In this document: one piece after another, positions 39,701 to 51,945 of the stretch | Position numbering within the stretch: the first letter of the stretch is position 1 | Layout of the letters: each line of letters starts with the position of its first letter | NCBI GenBank assembly: GCA_003991915.1 | Contig: RQTK01000356.1 | Location: 325,533 to 389,532 of the forward strand | Direction of reading: 5' to 3' | Length of the DNA: 64,000 bases | DNA from: Elysia chlorotica | Taxonomy: Eukaryota > Mollusca > Gastropoda > Plakobranchidae | Position numbers and translations under genes: made by a program | Notes under the pieces: model-generated | Told to the model about the DNA's origin: nothing | Seen by the model: the letters and a program-made list of their open reading frames with translations, nothing else | The model's database searches: none

Positions 39701-41100
39701 AGTGTGCATTTCAAAACATGTAATTACTGTTTAAGTTTGATTTTTTTCCCACATAATAATGGTCAAGTAAATGAGATTATTAGTAAAATGTATAATCAGT
39801 TGACAATGCATAAATAGAGATACATTGTAATTTGTATATGTATACATGTATGTACATTGTGTATTTGCAAATACAAGTGGTCTTTCTCTCTCTCCTTTTT
39901 TTTTTTCTCTCCCACATTCAGGCCCCAGAAGTAATGAAAAGTGGAAGTCAGTAAAGTAACATTATCTTTTGATTTTTTTCCCTCTTATATTTGTTTTTGA
40001 TTTCAAATTTGACAGACAGAAACACACACAAAATTTACATGTATATATTTTCATTTCATTACTTGGTTACATAATATTGTTGTTTACTTTATTGGAATAA
40101 AACTATATTGTAGGCTCCTCCAAATTTTGGTTTGTAGTGTATCAAATGATTTTGTTATATAATTTGCCTGTTTGCGCTGTAAAGATGGGTAGACTCTATG
40201 TTTATTTAGCATATGATGCATATTATTGAAATTATAGACTTATAAATCAAAGGAAAAGGGAGAAAAATAAACATTGAAGAAGAATGTTTTTTTCTTTTTT
40301 GCTTATTTAAAATATAGAGTTTTAGAAAAAAATATGTTGACACTTGCATTGGTTTGCCCATAAATATAGAAAGGTCAGATTTTTCATGCAATGCATTCGG
40401 GTATGGATGAATACTGTTTATAATAATTATAAATAGTTTCTAGAGGTAACCCCATTTATATTCTTATGTACATAATTATTTAAAATGCTGCATTCTTTTC
40501 TTAAATTTGTCACCACTAATAGCACATAAACAACTTTGGATCTGCTATCAAATATGAGGTAATTATATGTACAGTGTACATTGTACCTGCCTGACTAGAA
40601 AATACTTTGTGGTATTTTTTGATTCAACTTAAGTTTTAACTGAACTTGTTATAATGTATTAAATGTTGTGAAACCAGTTTCATTCAATGGATTTGCAAGC
40701 ATCATCGAGGTTAAGAGAGTACATGTTTATACATGTATACGAAAATGTACTGGTCTTTTTGATGGTCAGAATTATAGTAGATTAATATGAAAAAGTAGAA
40801 ACGTGGTGGTCTTGGGAGCATTTTGAAAATTGGTTGTTTTAATTTTGGTTTAATTACTGCATTATGTTATACTATAGATACTGATTTTCAATACATGCAT
40901 CGATTGCTACTCCATTCAAATGGACTGGTTTCAAAAGAAGTGTATGTACAAGTCGTAGTTGTGCATATTTATCTCCTGTACATTAGCATACATTAATTTT
41001 GTCAATAAAGAACGAACTTCATTAAAAAAAAATGTTTCCATTTTTCTCTGATATTATACTCTATCAAACTTAGGTGCAGTCTGGTCCTTCGACCATGAAT
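36732..41100 (+). other. IRF 3' UTR and downstream DNA
   Basis: AT-rich sequence without recognised genes or repeats. AATAAA hexamers occur near 37934, 38270 and 41004. The 41004-41009 one (GTCAATAAAGAACG) closes a stretch of uniform composition, so the IRF message may have a long 3' UTR. This cannot be settled from sequence. A short GC-richer patch at about 38850-38960 is unexplained. Confidence 0.4.
41004..41009 (+). terminator. Candidate distal IRF poly(A) signal
   Basis: AATAAA in the context TTTTGTCAATAAAGAACG, 4.3 kb after the IRF stop. Earlier hexamers may be used instead. Confidence 0.3.
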
Positions 41101-41142
41101 GATGCTTCGGTTGCCCCTCCTATTCCTGCATCCTGTACCTAA

Positions 41143-41270
<128 letters not shown>

Positions 41271-41754
41271 CATTGAAAGCTCTGAAGTGAAAAGCTTTTT
41301 GGGCTCTGATAAATTAGCTGTTAATATGCCGATTTCTGCATGATTTCGTAGTTTTGGATTGTCAAAATTATATCTTCTTGAACGGGACAGTGTGGACATT
41401 CGTGAGGTGCTTTCCATTTAACCATTGAACATAAAAAGTTATTAGACAATTGAGCCAATATTTTGTCTAAATTATTTTTGTAGTAACTAATAATTATTAC
41501 TGCAGTAAATTCATGTCAACCATAAACCAGTGGCGTCGAACGATCGGCCTAATTCATGGACCGACTTCACAACCTTTAAGTAATGACAAAGCAAGTATCT
41601 TTTTCACGGACTTTAACAAAAGACTCCAAACCACTGCAATCGTACTGTGGGGTGCTTTTGCCGAGTATTGTGTCGCAAATTTTATAACAAACAGGGCACA
41701 ATAGAAGTTATTTGTCTGTGGGTGTTGAAACTAACTCAGGCTCGTCCCCGCAAG

Positions 41755-43330
41755 ACCCCCGCAGTATCGACGCATCCAACTTAAAGAACTCGAAGAGATT
41801 GTCCATAAATTAAACCGACTCCAAACTACTACGGAGAGTGTTATGAAAAGATAGACGATCTAGTTACAACTGTAGCCTTTCTAAGGAATGAATTAAACGA
41901 GTAAACGCTGAAAGAGTGCGTGGCCGAGAGAGATAAGGAGATGGCATCAATCACGTCTGTCCTCGAAAACCAGCAGCTTGACATTGATGCAAATTATGAA
42001 ATTCTCAACAGGCACATGATCGCCTAGAGAGTTTAGGAAAAAAGCTTGAGTATCAAGATCAATAGATCAGAAAAGAAAACACCATCGTGTATGGTCTAAC
42101 ATGAAAAAGGTGAAACAAACCAGTCCATAATAGAAAAGCTGGCCTGAATATTCAACGAAAAGTTCGGCGGAAAAACTTAGACCATGGCAGAACTTGATCA
42201 CGCCCACTGACTAAAAACAACAAAAAACAGAATCCAACCAGACGTCGCGAGGTTCAACCACCTGGCGGACAAACTCATGGTACTTGGCAAGAGGGGTGCA
42301 CCGCGTGAATCTAATGTCAGTGTATCCAACGACCTAATCGGCTAATCGCGTGCCAGAGGGAGCAACTGAAAAGACTACGAGGATACTTCCTGAAAGGGAA
42401 ACTCATTGAGGATTCTACTTTCAGGATGACGCCGCCAAATGAAGGCCAACCGCCGACTTTCCCATCACACCAACACGGGCTTCTTACCCAATTTACGTAG
42501 TGTGTCTTACAATATTGATGGACTGTTAAATAAAGATCGGCGATATTTCGATCTTTAAATTCCTATACGCCTTCGACATTGTCTGCTTGAAACTTTTGTA
42601 GTGGAAGAAGATTCTCTCCGTTATTAATTATTTCAAGGTTAAAAAAAAAAAATGTTCACTCTTGCTAGAAAGTTATCAAATCACGGCCGCTGCTCATGAG
42701 GAGTCATCATGTTTGTGAGAAACTCTGTAGCTGACTTTGTTGCGGAGATTAGAAACGACCTGGACAATATCATCACACTGAAGTTAAAACCTACTTAATG
42801 ACTAGACTCGCGATGTTATTCTTATTTCAGCTGCTTACATTCTCCCATACCAGTCACCTTATTATGCAACCTTAACAATGAAAAACGGAATTCAACTCTT
42901 AGAAGACTACGTGTGTCGACTTTAGCTGTTATACAAAGACTCTAGTTTTGTCATGTGTGGTGATCTAAACGTCCGCACCTCTAATGCACAACCCTTGGTA
43001 GAGTCAGGTGTATTGGACGAACTTCTTGACCACAACTTTTAGTCCACTGTTCAATCCGGGGAGTTAAAAAGACAAGCACAAGACATAACATCAAATGCTT
43101 TTGGCAACAGTATTCTAGACACTTGTCATTGTTAATGGTATGACGGCTGGCGATGCAAAGGGAGCCTTCACCTTTGTCTCTACGTATGGAAATACATGTT
43201 TGTGACAGATCATTGCTGTGTATCTGAACGTTTGTTGTACTGCAAAGTGTTATTCGATTTAGAGGTACACTATTGTATTGGTTCTTGGCACATGCCAGTC
43301 TCAATTTCAATATCGTGTGGTACGAGTCAG
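41755..43330 (+). mobile_element. Degenerate LINE: ORF1 and endonuclease part of ORF2
   Basis: Non-LTR retrotransposon remnant. The ORF1 part (about 41780-42450) gives a coiled-coil-like stretch (LKELEEIVHKLNRLQTT) and then RKENTIVYGL and REQLKRLRGYFLKGKLIEDS, the pattern of L1/Tx1-like ORF1 proteins. ORF2 begins about 42498 with VSYNIDGLLNKDRRYFDL, then FDIVCL, GVIMFVRNSVADF and MCGDLNVRTSNAQPL, the usual order of an AP-type endonuclease. Many stops and frameshifts interrupt it, so it is long dead. No reverse transcriptase follows directly. Clade assignment is uncertain. Confidence 0.75.
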
Positions 43331-43417
43331 ACTTTATAAAAATGATTATGTATTAGACCAAATTACCCAATTTGTTTCAGCTAAACACTACCAGTACTAA
43401 CTATCAAATTGTGACAT

Positions 43418-43645
43418 TGTTTATCACTAAAAGTTGCCAAGTATCAAGAGCTTCAGACATTGGATGACAGGACTGAGAGAACTAATCGAAAGTGAAGTTA
43501 CCATGTTGTTACTTTTTCTTTCACATTGTATAATCTTAATTCTTGTCATGTATTGTTTATCACAAAAAGCTACTAATATCAAAAGCTTCAGAAACTGGAT
43601 CATAGGACTAAGAAAGCTAATCGAAAGTGAAGTTAACATTTTGAT
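43418..43645 (+). repeat. Diverged tandem repeat, offset about 136 bp
   Basis: Two imperfect copies (43418-43503 and about 43556-43641) share TTTATCAC, AGCTTCAGA and CTAATCGAAAGTGAAGTTA. Translated in one frame both give IKSFRxWxxGLRxLIESEV, and the single frame 43434-43670 spans both. Origin unknown; possibly debris of the neighbouring LINE. Confidence 0.6.
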
Positions 43646-44061
43646 AGCATACTTTCAGTTGCATGTATGAACAATGTGGTTGGCAAATTTTCTTCTTTTG
43701 ACGCTGGTGTCGCGATTCTTTGACAATAGAAAACTGCACTACTTGCATATAATTTTACGTAAGATGCCATGTTCAACAATCTTAGTATATTAGTACAATC
43801 ATGCACATCAAACTTCATGCGACACACGACAATCAAGCGCTTCGTGAACACTTAGCCTTATCTTATTCTCTGCTTATGAAAATTGTTCATGTATAATTGG
43901 GATTAACTGGACAGTCTAAAAATAGAACTCTAACGGAAACGTATAATTGTAAGTAGTTTTATAAACATCCAAGGTGCTCCTCTTTTCCGGCATGTTTGTT
44001 TGTTGCATAGCGTCGAACGTCAGAATTATATAATATTATATATATTTTATATAACTAAACA

Positions 44062-44262
44062 TTTACTGTGGACGAGGCCCCAAGACTAACGTCAGACGAT
44101 TTTACTTGCTGCCACTCAGAGAGTAGACAGTACGATACCATGACTCCTGTCTAGGTCGGTTACATAATAGTAACGGACCGAATCGGACAAATACAGGTGC
44201 AACTAGGGACCTTTCCGGTTGGAAGACCAACGCTTTGCCACTTGCGCCACCTCGTCTTCCTT
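44062..44262 (-). repeat. SINE copy, minus strand
   Basis: The reverse strand reads a tRNA-like head GGTGGCGCAAGTGGCAAAGC with TTGGTCTTCCAACCGG. The core GAGTCATGGTATCGTACTGT and TCGTCTGACGTTAGTCTTGG, GGCCTCGTCCACAGTAAAT follow. This is one of the clearest heads of the family. Confidence 0.75.
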
Positions 44263-44572
44263 GCTCTTCTTTAGGTTCTTAAATTGACGATCCTTTTTGC
44301 TTAAAATTTCTAAAAAAAAATTCATATCTAGAAAAAGGCATTTGCAATGTAATATAATTACATTTTCCTTGAAATAAGCTGCGTGTATGTTTGTCATTTG
44401 TTTGTTGGATTCTGAACCCCCCATTGCCAGCAACTAGGTTATCTGGTGGCCGCGATGCCTGGCAATATTCTGGGGATATCAGAACTTCTCTTATAGTCAG
44501 TCACATAATCCTGATACCTATCCCACCAGTAAGGCACAAAGTGGTCTAATAGAAGGCACAGAACCATCAACG

Positions 44573-44800
44573 TCAAATTTTGAAGCCGTGCGCTCTACCC
44601 CTAAGCTCCCAACGGGAAGGTCCTCGGTTCGAAACCCACATGCAGTAAAAAAATGTATTCGTGCGATTTCGTCCCCAACTGCTTGAGTCGGTGTCAGTTA
44701 ATATATGCGGCTCAGACAAAATTCTTGGCATCTCTGCTCTGTCTCTGTGAATTTGGATATATAGTGCTGACATTGAACGTTAAGCAACCAACTAAAAAGC
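44573..44800 (+). repeat. SINE copy, plus strand
   Basis: A perfect B box GGTTCGAAACC at about 44632, then ACTGCTTGAGTCGGTGTCAG, a diverged core (CTTGGCATCTCTGCTCTGTC) and a 3' end TGACATTGAACGTTAAGC. Only 0.3 kb from the inverted copy at 44062-44262, so the pair could form a long imperfect hairpin. Confidence 0.75.
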
Positions 44801-45374
44801 CACATGTATCTCATTCTCTTTAGAGTAGAACTGCCGTTACATTTCACTGTCAATTTACCTTCACAGTCAAGCTGCAAACGACGGACTTTAACTTTAAGGA
44901 ACGAACAAACCAAACCAATCTTTATTTAAGGGAATTTTGAAGGACAAGGCTGAACCAGTGAATGTAAATGGGTGACCTGCTTTCAATACATAGTAGATAA
45001 CCAGATAAGGCTAGCTCGAGGTCATCCTCTGACCGCTTTCGTGAGTTCAGGTAAGCCTTCCAACACGGCACACATGCCTCTAACATATTCTTTAATCACT
45101 TCAACATATGGACAGTCGCTGGAATCCACATAAAGTCAAAACTTTTAAAATCACCATCACGTGATGATCCCACTTTAATTTTATCCTCTTCTTAGCTAAA
45201 GTAACTTGGAGCTGTATAGAGTCAACTTTTGCTTAAAGTGAACACTTTTTCCACATCCCAAGGGTTTGATTTTATCAGGATTCCAGTATGAACAGATTCC
45301 TTGGTCTCCAACGCAACGGCCGTGCCTAGTTTGACTAAATTTCTTACATAAGTCCGTTGGGCCCAGGACCGACG

Positions 45375-45383
45375 TATATTATA
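45375..45383 (+). promoter_or_regulatory. Candidate TATA box of the protease gene
   Basis: TATATTATA about 42-50 bases upstream of the first ATG (45425). That spacing suits a short 5' UTR with transcription starting near 45405, as is common for digestive protease genes. No start-site data. Confidence 0.4.
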
Positions 45384-45424
45384 GTCAAGCGACGAAATCT
45401 GTCCATTTGGGGTCTCAGAGGCAG

Positions 45425-48400
45425 ATGATCAAGATGTTCTGGACTGGTCTATTGTGCTTTGGATTTTTGGCACTATGTAAGAGGTTGCCTTTCTTCTTTT
45501 GTATTTTCAACTTCACTTTGACGTTGTAATTTAAAAAGCACAACCACTTATTACATTTGAAAATGTAACAAATTTTGCTTTATATTGTAATATTGTTTGT
45601 TGTGGCCCTGCAAGTCAAGTGCCCATATAGGCTACTCTAAATCTCTTATTATTTTGCAATGTTTACCATCTTTTTCAGTTTAACTTCATGAAATGCACAT
45701 TATCTTTTTTTTTTAATCGCATGCTCGACGGTTGTAAACAGTATGATATGTTCAACTGGGCATGGTTTTATGGGTAAAGTTATAACAAGTTAGTACTTCA
45801 TATGGATTTACAGAAGATGTGTTCCTCTGTGTATGTCTTAATTCTAACATTTAGTTTCGAAACCAAATGTATTTTGCAATTATTATTAGAAGCCATACCC
45901 TTGTGTTATAATGGTCCCAGTTGCCATAAGTTATTTCCATTCTCTTAGGCGTAATGTGCCCTTCGAGAGAGGTAAAATTTCAGGGGGTAGGGGAAAGATC
46001 TTGATATCATCTACAGGCACATTTAAAGAACATTACATATACATCACGTGGCTACTTCTCTCAGGAATAGTAAAGTTGTTGTCTTGTTTAACGCGTGGCA
46101 TTCGGACCCTCAAAACCTAGAATCTTCTGCACGTCCTTGGGGGAAATCAAAATACATGTAACGGGCCGAGAGGGAGATGGTAATGACGTCTCTGGGGGTT
46201 CTAGGTAGCGCGTGATAAACACTAGAAATGTCATTCTTAATCACACGTGATGCTCCACTAAAAAAAGCAGTAATAATGTTACTACCAAGAATTAACCACC
46301 AATTTATTAAGAGGACCATGAGGAGAAAAGTAAAGAAGTCACGTCCTGGTTTCCAAACATAATGATGTTGATCATCCTTCAACAACAAACATGCTTGAAG
46401 TGTTTTAGAAGCATCCATAGCTCTCTATTTTACAAAACGACAATGCTACTTTTTGGAGACAATACATGAACATAATCTAGAAGGAAAACAATAATAATGA
46501 TGCTATTTTGTTATATTGAAAGGACAAAATGGCCTGGTGCTTTAGAGCTTTGAATCTATAATAACAGTCACATTAAAATCTCATCTCATAATTGACAAAC
46601 TTTCAAAAATAAATGTCAATGTTGCTCTCCAAAGATGGATTTTTTACTCTCTCTCCACAAGACCCCAGTTTTTTTTTTAGATAAACAATACCTTTCCCTC
46701 AACAATAATTCTTATATATTTTTTTTTTATTCAAGGATGGGTTTTGTCTCATGTACTATACCCTATTTATACAAACGATTGCACAACAATGTTTGAAACT
46801 GTGGCTTTCATTATATTTCAGACGATAACACTATCGTCGGCCATGGTGAAAGCTAATATTTCAAACAAATGTCTTTCTTTACCAAATCGTGTGCTGACAA
46901 TTATTGGCATTTAAATGTCAGTGAGCAAAGGAAAATATGTTTATTGACTTTAGGACCAAGACGAGTCCCGTTGCACCACTGATAATGAAAGATCAAGAAG
47001 TAGAAAAAGTCGCATTGTATAAGTACCTGGGAATAACTATTGACAATAAACTTGCCTGGCACGACCATGTCAATTATGCTTACATTAAAAAGTTACAAGA
47101 AAGAATCTAACTACGTTTTTATTTTAAGAAAACTAAACTTTTGAAAGCTGATCAACATGTTTTACAGTGCCACACTCCAAAATATGATTATATTTGGCAT
47201 AATTTAATTGTTGGGGCGGTAATAATTATTACTCTTAGTAACAACAATCTCTTGGACAGGATTGTGAAAAAGGCTGCCAAGATAACAAATACCCATTCAC
47301 CATCTGTCGGTGAACTATATTTTAAACACTGCTCTTCAAAAGTCAAACACATACTGAAAGATACATTTTTCTTCTCAAGGAAGACTATTCGAAGTCAATT
47401 GTGTGTGTATGTGTTTGTATGTGTTAGTACCTATGAGAAAATGCGTTTTGAGTTTTGTAAACTGTGAATGCGCTGCACATATTCTATTTTGTAACCAAGC
47501 TAAAATTCCCATCTGGACTAAAGAAGTAATATCTTATCTTATCTTATATAAGTTTTTTTTTAAATTCGATCGTCCTCTATATTTCATCGAGAATTTAATT
47601 TTCAATAACACGTAACACGATGGAGTCTTTTACCCCTTAGGGTCTCAATCATTTTTATCCATGAAAAAACGTAAGAGTCCTGCGCAGTAGGAAATGAAGA
47701 GATGCTCGATACCAACTTTTCGGTGATGTTCTTTGGCCGAAGAAATGGAAGCTGTGATCTAGGTTCCCAAGTAAGATCATGAACAATATGAACCCAACAC
47801 CCGACACTTGACCAGTCATATTTTGCTAAGAAGATCCGACCAGTAGGAAAAAGCTTTCTGGTGAAAAGTCGCGCGTTTTAACCTTGACCATCACACCCCC
47901 CATCAGATTTGTGTTCAGTAGTTTTGGTATATCTTGATCTGTCTTAGGGTATAGGCGCTGCCGCTCCCGACTACCACTACCCCCAACGGACTAAGGGCTT
48001 CAGTACTTTGATTTATCTTGCTCTATCTTTGGGTATAGGTGCCGCTACCCCCGACAAGAGGACCACAATATAAGACCCCCACCCCTACATCAAGGGACCT
48101 GTGTTTAGTATCTTTGTAGCCTATATGTAGCTCTATCTTCTACCCCCGACAAGAGGGCCACAATACAAGACCCCCATCCCCTACGCCAAGGGGTCTGTGT
48201 TCAGTACTTATGTATATAATCGAGCTCTATCTTGATGTATAGGTGCTGCTCCCAACAGACTAAGTGTTCCAGTAGTTTGGTATATCTAGCTCTATCTCCA
48301 TGTATAGGTGCTGCTACTCCCAACAGACTAAGTGTTCCAGTAGTTTGGTATATCTAGCTCTATCTCCATGTACAGGTGCTGCTGCTCCCAACAAGAGGGC

Positions 48401-48596
48401 CGTCATTGACGCCGCGGGATGCGGTATGCGTCCCTTGCTCAGTGACAACGGAGCCTCTGAGATGACCGCCACCCAGGCCAGGATCGTTGGTGGAATTGAG
48501 GCCGTCCCATACACATGGCCGTCCATCGTGAGTGGGATCGCTCAGTTTCTCTGTCTATCTATTTACCTCAATTAAACCGAAGAAGTGTTGGGTATC

Positions 48597-48642
<46 letters not shown>

Positions 48643-48740
48643 TCTTTCTCTCTCTTTCCTCCCCCTCTGCCATGTCTCTGATTCTCCCTGTCTCTCTGTC
48701 TCTCTCTTCTTTTCTGGCTCTTTCTCTATTTTTCTTTCTC

Positions 48741-48792
<52 letters not shown>

Positions 48793-51700
48793 CCCTCCCT
48801 CTCTCTCCTGTTCTCCTGCTAATATTACATTTATACATGAACCTACTGCGCTATTGTTAATTCATTTTCTGAGTTTCATTTGTCTCAACTTTGTTTATTT
48901 AGTTAAAATGCATAAAATTAAGTTACACCAACCATAAAAAACGATTTACAAAATGAATAAAATAACAACAACAAAACATTAAAATAAACTAAACTTACGA
49001 CATTCTAAAACCATCGTATGCCTGATTCCTGCCTACAGTGCAGCTTCATGACGGACACCGGTTACCACATCTGCGGGTCAACCCTGGTCAAGAACAAGGC
49101 TGGCGTCTTCTACTTGGTCACCGCTGCACACTGCGTCAGGTCAGGCTTGGAGTGTAAATCGCACATCGTGTTTTTTTAACCCTTGTTCATAATTATAGGG
49201 TGGGGGTCGCAGTGGACTCCGCTATTTATAGTACTCAACATGTACTTTTGAGGAATACATACAATTTGAATCTTAAAATAAATAAGATTAAAAAAAATTA
49301 AGTAGATAAGTTTAAAAAAGAAGAACAAGAGCAAACAAAACAAAAAGAAAAGCTTGATATATTTGTGACATTCAACATACGCGCGGGACTTACAAGCCTT
49401 CCGGTATCCAAACAAGATTACATATATTCTGTTTGGGAAAGAATTCTTCGGCCTTTTTTTACAATTGAAAATGTAAAAGTCCACGGCATTACTGTCGCGA
49501 GAATATCATGGGAATAAGACTTTTTAAAAAGGTAATAATGTATGAATAATTATATCATCGTAATATTGATAGGCGTTAGAAACTAAAAAATGAATTTTTC
49601 CTTTATCCCAGAGACTAAGACATTATGTGTAGACTGTAGTTAGAACACAACACGTTATAAAAAAATAATGCATTTGATAGCAACACAATTTTTGTTTCGT
49701 TGATTGATTGTTTGATTTATCAATCAGTGATGATTGCTTGTATCATTGTAAATCGTGTAATAGGATTACAACTCCAAAACGCACAATACATGTATTATTG
49801 TTTTGTTGTTCTTCTTCTTTAAATAATCTCGTATACATAATTGTTAAAGTGGATGCCCTGTAGTTTCTAACTGGTTATTAATATGTGAATTTAGGATTAC
49901 TGATTAACATGTGAATTACCTTTTATCCTATCCTGTCTGTGACAGCCAAAGAAGAGCGTCTCGCTACTTGGCCAGATGTGGAATGCACGGCATGGCTACA
50001 GCAAACCCCGATAGTGTGAGTAAAACATTCCATTTTTGTAATAGCATCAGAATATCTTCCCTTTAGAATTTCTGTGTACATCTCGTTTTTTTTTTAAATT
50101 TATGTTATCTTATCGAGTTCCGTATGACTGTGCTCTTTTTCTCTTTAAAAAAAAAACGCGTCTTTGTAAAATAAATAAATAAATAAATAATTTGGTCCTC
50201 TTTGTTTCTCCACTGGTATAATGGTTATTTGTCAACCCGTTTTACTGTCTTTCTGTATCCCTCTGTCGTTCTTTCTCCTATTAATCGATTTCTACAAGGT
50301 TTGATGGAACACTTCTCATTTTTGTCTTTCAAGCATTTCAAACAATTTTGCGCGCTTTTGTTTGTGTTGCTCGGGCATCCAGGAGGCAGGCAAGTTTTTA
50401 TTTTTTCGATATTTTCTGTTGACGTTGAAAAATCTGAATAGTTTTTAATTATTTCGCTACATTTAATGCAGGTTGAAAACTAACCTGCATTTTTACGGTG
50501 GGCAATCGCTTCTTGCTCAACCTCCTGGCATTTCCCAAAATAGATTGCAGGCATAATGATGACACGTTTGCGCCAAGAGCAGCATAATCGCTTTTCAGCT
50601 ACATATGAGCATTCCACTAATTGTAGAAACTACTCATCATCTCCTTTTGCATACATTAAATTTTATACTCTATGTTCAGTTGCGAGACGGTGCTTTGTTT
50701 GCTTCTGTAAAAATATTCCCTGTGCACAGTATGCAGTTTGACTAGCTATGAAACCACTATATTTTTTTTTTATCTTCCAGGTTCTTCTCACATTCTCCGA
50801 CATGGTGCTTCACCCTCAGTACAGTGACATGACCTTTGAGAACGATATCGCTATTTTCACCCTAGTCAACCAACCAAACACGAACGATTTCGTCCAACCA
50901 GCCTGCATTGCCGACCAGCCGTACTATGGCGGTGAAGGTTCGATCGTTGCCGGATGGGGAACTCTCTCTTACGGTAAAATAGAATTGGTTCATAGAAATA
51001 CATGTACAATAAAATCAGGAGAAAAAGATTTTTTGGACTTGTAAAACAATGTACTGGCACCCAAATACCTGTAATGAGATTACCAAACGCAGGGATTAAA
51101 CCACAGCATTCCGATTAGAAGCCGTGCGCTTTGACCGTGGACGATCGTATTCCCTCCTCAATTTGGTTGTTTAGGTTATGCCTGTAAATAAGAACAACTA
51201 CGAGCAACATCTTTAGTATCTTTGGCTGCGAACAGTCGTACGATCAATTGAAAATGAACATATTATGAAGAACTCTCCCAGTTTTTTTTTTAGAGAAAAA
51301 AAAATATTGTGGCAAAACTCACATTACTGATATGTTGAAAATGAGCTTAACGTTGTCTCTGAGTTTAAGCTCTCTATTGCTCTAGAGGTCCATCCACCCA
51401 TCCATCCATCCATCCATCCATCCATCCATCCATCCATCCATCTATCTATCTATCTATCTATCCATCCATCCATCCATCCATCCATCTATCTATCTATCTA
51501 TCTTATCTATCTATCTATCTATCTATCTATATATTCCCACTAATAAATGTCCCTCCACCCCCTTCTCCAACACCCACCCACAGGAGGCGAAATGGCCAGC
51601 ACTTTGAAGCAGGTCTACAAGCCGATCAAGCCAGACGCCACATGCGCCATCAGGTACCCGGGAGAGTTCGAGCCTGCAAACATGATGTGCGCTGGTGAAC

Positions 51701-51881
51701 CAGAGGGTGGTGTGGACGCTTGCCAGGTGAGCTTTGCCAGTGTCAAAACTACAATTGTAAATGAGAAGCGCAGATTTCTATAAATAGCATATTAATAGCT
51801 ATTACTTAGTGGAAATGTATGGTGAGAAGGAGAAATCATAAACAATAACAACGATAACGCAACGACAATAACAATAACAGC

Positions 51882-51945
<64 letters not shown>

